DNA from: an uncultured Paracoccaceae bacterium
GTDB lineage: Bacteria > Pseudomonadota > Alphaproteobacteria > Rhodobacterales > Rhodobacteraceae
DNA length: 64,000 bases
NCBI GenBank assembly: GCA_947492585.1
Contig: CANLND010000010.1
Location: 97,708 to 161,707 of the forward strand
Direction: 5' to 3'
Shown: piece after piece, positions 55,070 to 63,937 of the stretch
Layout of the letters: each line of letters starts with the position of its first letter
How positions within the stretch are numbered: the first letter of the stretch is position 1
Notes under the pieces: generated by a model
What the model saw: the letters and a program-made list of their open reading frames with translations, nothing else
The model's database searches: none
What the model was told of the DNA's origin: nothing
Made by a program: the position numbers and the translations under genes

Positions 55070-55297
55070 GACAGCTCCTGTGGCGGGCACATTGCTTGCG
55101 GTACATCTCCGGCTGCGCCAAATGGCGCACGGCGCGGGCTTAGCAAGTTGTCAGGACGAATGAAACGACAGAAACCAGCCCGCAGCTAAATCAGCGCGGA
55201 ATACAGCAAATAATAATGCGTGGTGTCGTCTGGGTCATGGCCATAGGGATACATGGGTTTGATGGGCAAGCCAAGTGCTGACTTGCCCGTTGTATTT
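55070..55297. other. Intergenic region after RidA with a short tyrosine-rich frame
   Basis: About 230 bases between cysS and RidA on the same strand. A leftward frame (55254-55186, 22 codons, ATG then TATCCC) has protein-like, tyrosine-rich composition but no ribosome site. The inverted repeat GGGCAAG/CTTGCCC at 55275-55299 may be the RidA terminator. Confidence 0.35.
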
Positions 55298-55693
55298 TCA
55301 GGCTGCTGCTGTGGCTTCAATCTCAAACATCAGCTCTGGCAGGGCCAAGCGTGACACGCCGACCAATGACATGGGGGGAGCCACACCTGCGGCCCCAAAC
55401 GACATGCCCAACAGATCAAAATTCGGCATCGCCGCGTCCACATCAGTGCAATAGATCGTCAGGCGAATGACATCGGCAAAGCCCATGTCAGCCTGCTGCA
55501 AAATCGCCTCCAGATTTTTCAAAGACAGTTCGATCTGCGCACGCATGTCACCGGCGTGTTGCGGGGCACCATTTGCGTCAACAGATGTCTGGCCTGCGCA
55601 GATCAGCTGGCGCTTTGGTGTGTCGATTACTTCAGCCTGATTATAGCCAAGCGGCAAAGACCAGGACCATGGGTTGATGGCAGTGCGGTTCAT
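55298..55693 (-). CDS. RidA-family protein
   Basis: A 131-residue Rid/YjgF family protein that hydrolyses reactive enamines and imines. MRAQIELSLKNLEAILQQADMGFADVIRLTIYCTD is the core family block, and the C-terminal VSRLALPELMFEIEATAA carries the conserved Glu. The usual RidA Arg105 is not obvious (SRLALP region), so this may be a Rid2-type or an RutC-like member. The ATG at 55693 has AAGG at a suitable distance. It is divergent from a WYL regulator. Confidence 0.88.
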   Translation of the reverse strand: MNRTAINPWSWSLPLGYNQAEVIDTPKRQLICAGQTSVDANGAPQHAGDMRAQIELSLKNLEAILQQADMGFADVIRLTIYCTDVDAAMPNFDLLGMSFGAAGVAPPMSLVGVSRLALPELMFEIEATAAA

Positions 55694-55822
55694 GGGGGAC
55701 ATCCTTCTTTGAAAATTCCATTCCGTTGATGGATTTGACTGTTAAACAGCCTATGCTGACAGCATGGTGTCAGCAGTGTTGCAGTAGCGTGCATTTTGTG
55801 GACCCAAACACGGAGAAGATTT

Positions 55823-56506
55823 ATGCGCCGCGCTGATCGTTTGTTGAAAATCACCCATTATCTGCGAGGCCGTCGCCGCGCAGTGACCGCCCGCCAGATC
55901 GCGGATGAGTTCGAAATCTGCACCCGTACGGTGTATCGCGACATTCAGGATCTAATGGCCTCGGGCGCGCCCATCACTGGTGAGGCCGGCGTGGGCTATA
56001 TTATCGACAAAGACTATTACCTCCCGCCCGTGACCTTTGATGTCGAAGAGCTGGAAGCCATCGGGTTGGGGTTGAATATGGTGCACCACTGGACGGATGC
56101 CCGCTTTGCGGCGAAATCCGACAGCGCGTTTGACAAAATCCAGGCCGTGTTGCCGACGAATCTGCAAGGAGAGCTGGAGCAGATCACCAGTTATGCGATG
56201 CCAAACCAGTCCAAAGTCCCCTGGGTCATCAGCTTTTCGGATCTGCGCGATTGTATTCGGACACGACGCAAGATCCGCATTGGATACACCGACGAATTAC
56301 AACGCAACAGCCTGCGTGTTTTGCGCCCGGTGGCATTGATCTTTTGTAGCCCGATCTGGCTGCTGGCGGCATGGTGCGACACGCGCGCCGATTTTCGCAA
56401 TTTTCGTCTGGATCGCATTGCGCATATGGACATGTTGGATGAACAGTTTTCCGATGAGCCTGACAAAAATTTGACCGCCTACAAAGCGCAGGATGCGCTG
56501 TGTTAG
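55823..56506 (+). CDS. YafY-type WYL-domain regulator
   Basis: A 227-residue regulator with an N-terminal HTH_11 winged helix (MRRADRLLKITHYLRGRRRAVTARQIADEF) and a WYL domain (RKIRIGYTDEL, SLRVLRPVALIF, WLLAAWCDTRADFRNFRLDRI) that senses a ligand or nucleic acid. The ATG at 55823 follows GGAGAAG. It is divergent from ridA over 129 bases and may control it. It is followed 30 bases later by an MmcQ-like gene on the same strand. Confidence 0.9.
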   Translation: MRRADRLLKITHYLRGRRRAVTARQIADEFEICTRTVYRDIQDLMASGAPITGEAGVGYIIDKDYYLPPVTFDVEELEAIGLGLNMVHHWTDARFAAKSDSAFDKIQAVLPTNLQGELEQITSYAMPNQSKVPWVISFSDLRDCIRTRRKIRIGYTDELQRNSLRVLRPVALIFCSPIWLLAAWCDTRADFRNFRLDRIAHMDMLDEQFSDEPDKNLTAYKAQDALC

Positions 56507-56536
56507 GGGGACGTGATCCACAGAGGAGCTTGAGCT

Positions 56537-56884
56537 ATGAGCAGAGACCTGATCAATCGCATATGTGCGACCCTGCCCGGCGCGGAAAAGAGTGATCCGT
56601 GGGGGGACGGTCATGACGCGTGGAAAGTGGGCGGCAAGATGTTTGCCTGTATCGGCGCGGCAAACACGGGTGTATCATTGAAGACCCCGGCGATTGAAAC
56701 CGCGCAAATGTTGATCGACGCGGGTGTTGGCATCAAGGCCCCCTATTTTCACCGTTCGTGGATCCATCTACCCTTTGATTGTGAAGAAAGTGAGCTGCGG
56801 TTTCGTATCATTGCGTCTTATGATTTGATCCGAGCGGGCCTGACAAAAAAGCTACAGGCCACCCTGCCCGCGCGTCAGAACTGA
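56537..56884 (+). CDS. MmcQ/YjbR family DNA-binding-like protein
   Basis: A 115-residue protein of the MmcQ/YjbR family: PGAEKSDPWGDGHDAWKVGGKMFACI near the start and the basic C-terminus are typical. The fold resembles the double-wing DNA-binding motif, but function is unproven. It follows the WYL regulator and overlaps by 10 bases the end of the convergent outer-membrane-type gene. Confidence 0.88.
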   Translation: MSRDLINRICATLPGAEKSDPWGDGHDAWKVGGKMFACIGAANTGVSLKTPAIETAQMLIDAGVGIKAPYFHRSWIHLPFDCEESELRFRIIASYDLIRAGLTKKLQATLPARQN

Positions 56885-57339
56885 AACGCAGCGTTTACCG
56901 AAAACGTGTTTTCGCGCGCTTCTGTTTCTGGCGCCCCATGTAATAACCCAGAGCGAGAGATCTGGCCGCTGACCTGTAGATTGCGACCCAGCGGGATCAT
57001 CAGGCCGATGCCCAGTTCTGGTGTGGCATCATCGCCAATCTCACCTTGTTCGAGTGTCAGAAACCCAAGCGCTGCGCCAAAATTGTAACCTGCGCGCAGT
57101 TGCACGTCGTCGACCAGATCTACTCCGCCAGTCTGGGCCGTGAGCGGCGCGGAGATGGTGCCCGCCTCTGTGAGCGATGCTCCGCTCCAGATCGTGTGGT
57201 TGGTCGAGGGGGTGGTCACAGTGGCGCCAAGGAAAAATCCGGTGCTGTCTTCAGCGACAGCAGGAAGCGCGCACACCACAGTCGCGGCGGCGAGCAGCTT
57301 GTTCAAAGCTGTGAAAAAGAGTCTCCAAAGCCCAGACAT
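56875..57339 (-). CDS. Outer-membrane beta-barrel-like protein
   Basis: A 154-residue protein with an N-terminal signal peptide (hydrophobic run, cleavage near ALPAVA|ED, about residue 30) and a mature part with alternating hydrophobic residues, ending in Phe (VNAAFQF), typical of small outer-membrane barrels. Family not recognised. It overlaps the convergent MmcQ-like gene by 10 bases. Confidence 0.7.
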   Translation of the reverse strand: MSGLWRLFFTALNKLLAAATVVCALPAVAEDSTGFFLGATVTTPSTNHTIWSGASLTEAGTISAPLTAQTGGVDLVDDVQLRAGYNFGAALGFLTLEQGEIGDDATPELGIGLMIPLGRNLQVSGQISRSGLLHGAPETEARENTFSVNAAFQF

Positions 57340-57608
57340 TGGCACTGCTTCCAGAAAAAATGCATCAATTCCGACGCGTGATATCGTCGCTTATATACTG
57401 CCAAAAACAGGTTAATTCTTAGTTTCGATTGGTCAGCTGACCTTCACTGTGAGCGTTAAGTGTCAGAATTTGGGCGTTAAATAATAATAAATGGAATGTG
57501 TGCAATATTAAAAGCCCTGCTCTTGTCTTTCAATTTGGTCGTGTCGTTTTTGAACATGACACGGCCGGAAATTTGTCCATTCTAATATGGAGTTAATCGG
57601 AGGAGCCC
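57340..57608. other. Upstream region of the mttB leader and gene
   Basis: About 270 bases without a gene. It is rich in A+T between 57410 and 57600 and probably holds the promoter of the leader ORF and mttB-like gene. I see no corrinoid riboswitch: no B12 box is recognisable. Confidence 0.45.
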
Positions 57609-57701
57609 ATGCAGCGTCGGCTGTGCAAGATTGTATTGGTTCACCGCACCATTGGTGCGGCCCGAGGTCTTGCAGCGCGTGGGCGACCGTTAAAGGCGTG
57701 A
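57609..57701 (+). CDS. 30-residue basic leader ORF before the mttB-like gene
   Basis: A short frame, MQRRLCKIVLVHRTIGAARG and onward, with nine arginines or lysines in 30 residues. It begins with ATG four bases after GGAGGAG, the strongest Shine-Dalgarno in this region, and ends 39 bases before the mttB-like ATG. A leader peptide that couples or attenuates translation, or a small protein, would fit. It could also be chance; the strong ribosome site argues against that. Confidence 0.4.
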   Translation: MQRRLCKIVLVHRTIGAARGLAARGRPLKA

Positions 57702-57740
57702 CTGTCCCTCTAGACACACGATTTTAACCAAGGATCCAAA

Positions 57741-59288
57741 ATGACTGCAAAATCTGAAAATGCGCGTCCCGTTCGTGGTGGTCGCGCGGCCCGTCGTGCT
57801 GCCCGAGCTGCGCCTCTTGAAAATCATCTGCGGCCCATCCGTCCCGGTCTTGAGGGGGGCGCGTATGCCCCTTTGACCCCTGCCCAGATTGAGGCCATCC
57901 ATCAGGCAGCCCTGACGGCGCTGGAGACCATCGGCATGGCGGATGCGCCACCAAGCGGTGTGGAGCTGTTGGTTGCGGCCGGATGCGTGCGGGGCGCGGA
58001 CAATCGCCTGCGCTTTCCCCGTGCGCTGGTCGAGGATGCGTTGGCCAAGGCCAACAGATCTGTGATTTTGACCAGCCGTGACGGACAGACCGATCTGGAT
58101 CTGTCAGGCACGCGGGTACATTATGGCACCGCGGGTGCAGCCGTGCATATGGTGGAGCCCGACGGCCAGACCTACCGCGATTCAACGGTGCAGGATCTAC
58201 ATGATGCGGCGCATATCTGCGATGCGCTTGATAACATTCATTTTGTTCAACGACCCATGGTCTGTCGCGACATCAGTGACAATCTGGAGCTGGATCTAAA
58301 CACCATCTATGCGGCCTGTTCTGGCACGTTCAAACACATTGGCACCTCCTTTACCGATCCCAGCTATGTCGCGCCCGCGGTTGAGATGCTGCATATGATT
58401 GCGGGGGGAGAAGCCGAGTTTCGCGCGCGGCCGTTTGTGTCCAACACCAATTGTTTTGTCGTGCCGCCAATGAAATTTGCCACCGAATCCTGCGAGGTGA
58501 TGGAGGAATGCATCCGACATGGCATGCCTGTTCTGTTGCTGTCTGCGGGCATGGCTGGCGCAACGGCGCCATCAACTACGGCTGGTGCGATCGTACAAGC
58601 GGTCGCCGAATGTTTGGCCGGACTGGTTTACGTAAATGCGGTAAGTCCCGGACATCCTGCGATTTTTGGCACTTGGCCCTTTGGATTGGATCTGCGTACC
58701 GGCGCGATGACAGGTGGATCCGGAGAGCAGGCCCTGCTGACCGCTGGCTGCGCGCAGATGCACCGGTATTACGATCTTCCGGGCGGGGCTGCTGCGGGTA
58801 TGACGGACGCCAAACTGCCCGATATGCAATCTGGCTGGGAACAAATGTGTTCAAACGTTTTGGCCGGCGTGTCAGGGTTGAACATGGTCTATGAGGCCGC
58901 TGGTATGCACGCCTCGCTGTTGGGGTTTTGTCATGAAAGCCTGATCTTAGGCGATGACATCATAGGACAGGCGCTGCGCGTTGTACGTGGGATTGAGGTC
59001 ACCGACGAAACACTGGCATTGGATCAGATGGCCGAGGTCTGTCTGGATGGACCGGGGCATTATCTGGGCACCGAACAAACACTGTCACGGATGCAGTCGG
59101 ACTATGTGTACCCTAGTTTTGGTGACCGCACCTCTCCCAAAGAATGGGCTGAGCTGGGCAAGCCGGATTTGCTGGCAAAGGCGACGGCGCGCAAAGAAGA
59201 AATCCTCTCCAAACCTTCTCCTGCGCGATTTGATCCAGAGTTGGACGCCGCCCTGCGCGCGCGGTTCAATATTCACCTGAAACCGTAG
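57741..59288 (+). CDS. MttB-family (COG5598) methyltransferase, non-pyrrolysine
   Basis: A 515-residue protein of the trimethylamine/glycine-betaine methyltransferase family. HYGTAGAAVHMVEPDG, GTFKHIGTSF, and the C-terminal AGVSGLNMVYEAAGMHASLLGFCHESLILGDD are family-typical. The reading frame has no in-frame TAG, so it does not use pyrrolysine. Such paralogues demethylate quaternary amines such as glycine betaine or carnitine and pass the methyl to a corrinoid protein, which is not found in this window. The corrinoid-activase-like gene at 30153 could serve it. The first 28 residues are basic and probably disordered. Confidence 0.88.
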   Translation: MTAKSENARPVRGGRAARRAARAAPLENHLRPIRPGLEGGAYAPLTPAQIEAIHQAALTALETIGMADAPPSGVELLVAAGCVRGADNRLRFPRALVEDALAKANRSVILTSRDGQTDLDLSGTRVHYGTAGAAVHMVEPDGQTYRDSTVQDLHDAAHICDALDNIHFVQRPMVCRDISDNLELDLNTIYAACSGTFKHIGTSFTDPSYVAPAVEMLHMIAGGEAEFRARPFVSNTNCFVVPPMKFATESCEVMEECIRHGMPVLLLSAGMAGATAPSTTAGAIVQAVAECLAGLVYVNAVSPGHPAIFGTWPFGLDLRTGAMTGGSGEQALLTAGCAQMHRYYDLPGGAAAGMTDAKLPDMQSGWEQMCSNVLAGVSGLNMVYEAAGMHASLLGFCHESLILGDDIIGQALRVVRGIEVTDETLALDQMAEVCLDGPGHYLGTEQTLSRMQSDYVYPSFGDRTSPKEWAELGKPDLLAKATARKEEILSKPSPARFDPELDAALRARFNIHLKP

Positions 59289-59318
59289 CGCCACCACCTA
59301 TGCGGCCGCGCAGGACAC

Positions 59319-59349
59319 AAAAAAACCTCCTCACAGATGTGAGGAGGTT
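59319..59349 (-). terminator. Terminator of nrdJ
   Basis: Minus-strand perfect 11-bp stem AACCTCCTCAC/GTGAGGAGGTT with a 4-base loop, followed by seven U. It lies about 98 bases after the nrdJ stop. Confidence 0.9.
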
Positions 59350-59446
59350 AGTTTCATCCGTCAGGCTCAGTCTTTGTACCGCACGATTGTTTTTTGCCTG
59401 CGGCCGGACGGATGTATAGGGCGGGCGCACCCGCCCCTTGTTCTGA

Positions 59447-62400
59447 TCAGCTGCACCCCGAGGTGCCGCCACAGGTGTTACATTTCATACAGGTGCCGTT
59501 GCGCACCAATGTGTAATTTCCGCAATCGCCGCAGGCCTCGCCTTCGTAGCCTTGCATCTTGGCTTTGGTACGTGCGTCCATTCCGGTTGGGGTTGGTGTG
59601 CTGGGTTTTGTCGCCGGTACAAGGGTTTGCAAGTCTTGCACAGCATCCCCACCCGTGGGGAATCCCTCGGCGGATGGCTCTTCCTGTCCGCCGCGCAGCA
59701 CCACCAGTTCCTGAGGAAGGCGTTTGCGCAGATAGCCGGTTGAGGAAATCTGTTTCAGCACCTCCAGCGACCGGCTGGCGGCGCTTTCGCTGATTTCAGA
59801 CACGTTCGACACGCCTTCTTCTTCGCCACGGCCCAGATCATCGAATGTCGCGCCTTCGGGTTTGACATGCGCCAAATCGGTTCGATCCAGATAGCTGACG
59901 GCCAGCTCGCGGAACACATAGTCCAGAATGGAGGTGGCGCTTTTGATGCTGTCGTTGCCCTGCACCATGCCCGCGGGTTCAAATTTTGTGAAGGTAAAGG
60001 CGTCCACAAATTCCTCCAGCGGCACGCCGTATTGGAGACCGACAGACACCGCGATGGCAAAATTGTTCATCATCGCCCGAAAGCCTGCGCCCTCTTTGTG
60101 CATGTCGATGAAAATTTCCCCCAACGAGCCACCTTCGTATTCGCCCGTGCGCAGATACACTTTGTGTCCGCCCACAACCGCCTTTTGGGTGTAGCCTTTG
60201 CGACGCTGTGGCATCTTGGTGCGATGGGATTTCAGCACCTCTTTGATGACCACTTTTTCAACGATCTTTTCGGCGACAACCACCGCTTTTTCCTGCGGTT
60301 TGCCCGTTTCCAGGATTTCTGCCGCCTCCTCATCGTCTTCGACCAGGGCCGCCGCCAGAGGTTGGCTTAGTTTGGAGCCATCCCGGTACAGAGCGTTGGC
60401 TTTGACACCCAAGGACCACGACAGCTCATACGCCTGTTGGCAGTCTTCGATGGTGGCGGTGTTGGGCATGTTGATGGTTTTGGAGATCGCGCCAGAAATG
60501 AACGACTGCGCGGCGGCCATCATATGGATGTGGCTGTCAACACTGAGATAACGTTCACCTTTTTTGCCACAAGGATTGGCGCAATCAAAGATCGCATAGT
60601 GTTCCGGCTGCAGGTGTGGCGCGCCTTCCAAGGTCATCGTACCGCAGACGTGATCGTTCACTGCGTCAATGTCAGCCTTGTTAAAGCCAAGATGTTTCAG
60701 CAGGTCAAAGGTGGGGTCGTTCAGCCGCGCGCTGGGAATACCCAGCACGCCAGTGCAGAAGTCTTCGCCCAAAGTCCATTGGTTGAACACAAACCGCACG
60801 TCAAAGGCGCTTTCCAATGCAGCATCGATTTTGGCGATCTCAACCGGGCCAAACCCATGCCCCTGTAGCGAAACATGGTTGATGGCGGGCGCGTTGCCAA
60901 TGGATCCATGGCCCACAGCATAGGCGACGATTTCTTCAATCTGTGCCGGGGCATAGCCCAAGCCTTTCAAGGCTGCGGGCACCGAGCGGTTGATAATCTT
61001 GAAGTAGCCGCCACCGGCCAGTTTTTTGAACTTTACCAGCGCAAAGTCAGGCTCAATCCCGGTGGTGTCACAATCCATCACCAGCCCAATGGTCCCGGTG
61101 GGGGCAATCACCGAAGTCTGCGCATTGCGATAGCCGTGCTGTTCGCCCAGATCCAGCGCTTCGTCCCAGGCGCCCATGGCAAGATCCGTCAGGCGTGCAT
61201 CCGGGCAATTGTCCAGATCCAGCGGCACCGGTTTCACCGACAGGCCTTCGTATCCGGTGGTCATGCCACGGGCCGCGGTGCGGTGGTTTCGGATCACGCG
61301 CAACATATCATCCGCGTTTTTTGCATAGCCCGGGAAAGGCCCCAGCTCCTTGGCCATTTCGGCAGAGGTCGCATAGGCGACACCGGTCAAAATGGCCGTC
61401 AACGATCCACACAGCGCGCGCCCTTCGTCACTGTCGTAGCTGTAGCCAAGGTTCATCAACAGGCCGCCAATGTTGGCATAGCCCAGACCCAATGTGCGGA
61501 AGTCATAGGAGCGTTGCGCGATTTCCTTGGATGGGAATTGCGCCATGGTGACCGAAATTTCCAGCGTCAGTGTCCACAGGCGGCAGGCATGCATGTAATC
61601 TTCGGCTTGAAACTTACCCTCTTTTAGGAAGGTCAGCAGGTTGATTGACGCCAGGTTGCAGGCGGTATCATCCAAAAACATGTATTCAGAACAAGGGTTT
61701 GATCCCCGAATTTCACCGTCTTGCGGGCAGGTGTGCCATTCATTCACAGTGTCATGGAACTGGATGCCGGGATCCGCGCAGGCCCAGGCCGCGTGGCCGA
61801 CCTTTTCCCACAGATCGCGTGCTTTGACGGTTTTAGACACCTTGCCATCAACCCGGTTGATCAGCTGCCAATCGGCGTCTTTTTCGACCGCTGTCAAAAA
61901 CGCATTTGTCACGCGGATTGAATTATTGGAGTTTTGGCCAGACACCGAATTGTAGGCCTCTGAATCCCAATCGGTATCATAGGTTGGGAATTCAATGCTG
62001 GTGTAGCCCTGTTTGGCGTAATCCAGCACGCGTTTGATGTAGGTCTCGGGGATCGCAACGTTTTTCGCCGCGCGCACAGCTTTTTTCAGGCCGGTGTTGG
62101 TGGCCGGATCGGTGGCATCTGCTTCGGCGCCGTCCCAGCTGCGGATGGCAATGAAGATGTCGTTCAACATCTTCTCATGCATTTTCGATCCCGCAACGAT
62201 CGAGGCAACCTTTTGCTCTTCCAGCACCTTCCACTGGATGAAATCTTCGATGTCGGGGTGATCTGCGTCGACAATGACCATCTTGGCCGCCCGGCGCGTG
62301 GTGCCGCCGGATTTGATCGCCCCCGCAGCACGGTCACCAATTTTCAAAAAGCCCATCAGGCCCGATGAATTGCCACCGCCGGACAGGGCTTCGCCCTTGC

Positions 62401-63097
62401 CGCGCAGATGGCTGAAATTGGTGCCGGTGCCTGATCCGTATTTAAACAGGCGGGCCTCGCGGACCCACAGGTCCATAATACCGCCGTCTTGCACCAGATC
62501 ATCTGACACGGATTGGATAAAGCAGGCGTGCGGCTGCGGGTGTTCATAGGCGTTGGTGGATTTGGTCAGCTTGCCGGTTTTGAAATCCACATAGTGGTGC
62601 CCCTGCGCCGGGCCATCGATGCCATATGCCCAATGTAGACCGGTGTTGAACCATTGTGGAGAGTTGGGCGCGGCGCGTTGGGTCGCCAGCATATAGCGCA
62701 TTTCGTCGAAATAGGCGCGCGCGTCTTCTTCGGTGGTGAAATACCCACCCTTCCAGCCCCAATAGGCCCAGGCGCCGGCCAAACGGTCAAATACCTGTTT
62801 GGCTGAGGTCTCATTTTGAGTTTTTGTGTCACCGTGTTCGGGAACGGAGCGCCACAGAAATTCTGGCACGCCTTTCTCGCGGATTTTCTTAGATTGAACC
62901 GGTACGCCTGCCTTGCGGAAATATTTCTGGGCGATGACGTCGCTCGCGACCTGGCTCCAGCTTGCCGGGACCTCGATGTCATCCAGTCGAAACACGATAG
63001 TGCCATCTGGATTGCGAATTTCGGAAGTGGCTGTGGTGAATTCCAGCCCGGCATAGGCATCCTGCCCCGCGGTGGTAAACTTCCGTTCGATTTTCAT
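59447..63097 (-). CDS. nrdJ: B12-dependent (class II) ribonucleotide reductase NrdJ
   Basis: A 1216-residue adenosylcobalamin-dependent ribonucleotide reductase that makes deoxyribonucleotides without oxygen. [31 protein letters not shown] with the catalytic cysteine and [20 protein letters not shown] are family hallmarks. The C-terminus holds a zinc ribbon with paired cysteines ([18 protein letters not shown]) used for redox recharging. No class I or III enzyme is seen in the window, so this may be the main one. NrdR-like boxes lie about 170-215 bases upstream and a terminator ends the gene. Confidence 0.97.
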   Translation of the reverse strand: MKIERKFTTAGQDAYAGLEFTTATSEIRNPDGTIVFRLDDIEVPASWSQVASDVIAQKYFRKAGVPVQSKKIREKGVPEFLWRSVPEHGDTKTQNETSAKQVFDRLAGAWAYWGWKGGYFTTEEDARAYFDEMRYMLATQRAAPNSPQWFNTGLHWAYGIDGPAQGHHYVDFKTGKLTKSTNAYEHPQPHACFIQSVSDDLVQDGGIMDLWVREARLFKYGSGTGTNFSHLRGKGEALSGGGNSSGLMGFLKIGDRAAGAIKSGGTTRRAAKMVIVDADHPDIEDFIQWKVLEEQKVASIVAGSKMHEKMLNDIFIAIRSWDGAEADATDPATNTGLKKAVRAAKNVAIPETYIKRVLDYAKQGYTSIEFPTYDTDWDSEAYNSVSGQNSNNSIRVTNAFLTAVEKDADWQLINRVDGKVSKTVKARDLWEKVGHAAWACADPGIQFHDTVNEWHTCPQDGEIRGSNPCSEYMFLDDTACNLASINLLTFLKEGKFQAEDYMHACRLWTLTLEISVTMAQFPSKEIAQRSYDFRTLGLGYANIGGLLMNLGYSYDSDEGRALCGSLTAILTGVAYATSAEMAKELGPFPGYAKNADDMLRVIRNHRTAARGMTTGYEGLSVKPVPLDLDNCPDARLTDLAMGAWDEALDLGEQHGYRNAQTSVIAPTGTIGLVMDCDTTGIEPDFALVKFKKLAGGGYFKIINRSVPAALKGLGYAPAQIEEIVAYAVGHGSIGNAPAINHVSLQGHGFGPVEIAKIDAALESAFDVRFVFNQWTLGEDFCTGVLGIPSARLNDPTFDLLKHLGFNKADIDAVNDHVCGTMTLEGAPHLQPEHYAIFDCANPCGKKGERYLSVDSHIHMMAAAQSFISGAISKTINMPNTATIEDCQQAYELSWSLGVKANALYRDGSKLSQPLAAALVEDDEEAAEILETGKPQEKAVVVAEKIVEKVVIKEVLKSHRTKMPQRRKGYTQKAVVGGHKVYLRTGEYEGGSLGEIFIDMHKEGAGFRAMMNNFAIAVSVGLQYGVPLEEFVDAFTFTKFEPAGMVQGNDSIKSATSILDYVFRELAVSYLDRTDLAHVKPEGATFDDLGRGEEEGVSNVSEISESAASRSLEVLKQISSTGYLRKRLPQELVVLRGGQEEPSAEGFPTGGDAVQDLQTLVPATKPSTPTPTGMDARTKAKMQGYEGEACGDCGNYTLVRNGTCMKCNTCGGTSGCS

Positions 63098-63265
63098 ATG
63101 CTCTGCCTCTGTTTCTGCAGTTCAGTCTAAGGTCCAATGTCACCGGATCTGTCCCGCGTGAACGCAACACAAAATTCCCCAGGTGTTTGAAAAAACACCC
63201 GTCGACCGAGGGCTGGTCGTCAAAAGGGAATGTTGTGCTCATCCTAGCGGTGCGACATCAAGAAT

Positions 63266-63281
63266 ATACAATATCTTGTGT
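63266..63281. promoter_or_regulatory. NrdR-type box 1 upstream of nrdJ
   Basis: ATACAATATCTTGTGT matches the NrdR consensus ACACWATATWTWGTGT at 14 of 16 positions. Confidence 0.7.
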
Positions 63282-63296
63282 TGCAGTCTCCAGTAC

Positions 63297-63312
63297 ACAC
63301 AATTTGACGTAT
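63297..63312. promoter_or_regulatory. NrdR-type box 2 upstream of nrdJ
   Basis: ACACAATTTGACGTAT matches the NrdR consensus at 11 of 16 positions. It begins 31 bases after box 1, which is the known spacing of tandem NrdR sites, and overlaps the proposed -10. Confidence 0.5.
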
Positions 63313-63330
63313 TTACACACAATTGGTCAA
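63302..63330 (-). promoter_or_regulatory. Putative nrdJ promoter
   Basis: On the minus strand TTGACC (63330-63325) and TCAAAT (63307-63302) are 17 bases apart. The second NrdR-type box covers the -10, as expected for repression. The predicted leader of nrdJ is about 195 bases. Confidence 0.45.
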
Positions 63331-63331
63331 C

Positions 63332-63734
63332 GGTAAATTTAGCCATCTTGAGGTGTATTTTCTGTTGACGCGGATTGCGCCTGACAGCGGCCATCTACGG
63401 CTTTGATTCATCGCTGTACAGTTCAAATATTTAATCAAAATTTAACCAATCTATTTGACGCCAGATTTTCCCAACGCTGCAAGGGGGTTGCTGAAATTCT
63501 ATTTTCTAAGCGGTGCCCTCCTGCGCGGGTTTTCGGGCCGCGCGGCGCGGTTAAAGGTGAAAATATTTTCAAAAATTTCGCCGCGGTGCAGCGTCACGAA
63601 ACATGCCCCTGTGAGGGCGCGCTGCACGTGAGGCGCGCACAAATTTCCAGCCAACCTCAACACCATCGCGCAGGAAAATACGCGTGTGATGCGGCCCGCA
63701 GGCAGATAACGTGTGATTGATTTTTGAGAGAAAT
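63332..63734. other. Intergenic region between nrdJ and tRNA-Pro
   Basis: About 400 bases with no gene. It holds the CtrA-type site at 63431-63445 and an A/T-rich stretch near 63420-63460. Nothing else is recognised. Confidence 0.45.
63431..63445. promoter_or_regulatory. CtrA-type site upstream of nrdJ
   Basis: A perfect TTAA-N7-TTAA (TTAATCAAAATTTAA) about 100 bases upstream of the putative nrdJ -35. The surrounding DNA is AT-rich, so a chance match is possible. Confidence 0.45.
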
Positions 63735-63811
63735 TGGTCGGGGCGGCGAGATTCGAACTCACGACCCCCTGTACCCAAAACAGGTGCGCTACCAGACTGC
63801 GCCACGCCCCG
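63735..63811 (-). tRNA. tRNA-Pro(TGG)
   Basis: A 77-base cloverleaf: acceptor CGGGGCG/CGCCCCG, anticodon stem CCTGT/ACAGG with loop TTTGGGT (anticodon TGG), T stem with GTTCGAATC, and encoded CCA. Confidence 0.96.
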
Positions 63812-63937
63812 ACCGTGCTGCAGTTCCTAAACTTAACGATCTGATTTGAAAACCCCAAATATGACGATACAACTGCGATTTTTTACAAAAATCCACGCGG
63901 GGTGTTTCTACAGACAGCTGATTTTTTTGAGAGAAAT

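Noticed and set aside
57340..57740. Glycine or corrinoid riboswitch ahead of the mttB-like gene
   Set aside because: No conserved riboswitch core could be recognised by eye; the strong ribosome-site ORF explains the leader better.
57741..59288. Pyrrolysine-containing methyltransferase
   Set aside because: The frame is open through all 515 codons with no in-frame TAG, so it is the non-pyrrolysine type.
63098..63265. Adenosylcobalamin riboswitch before nrdJ
   Set aside because: The 195-base leader was scanned for a B12 box and none was recognisable; only a short hairpin with GGTGTTT/AAACACC is seen.
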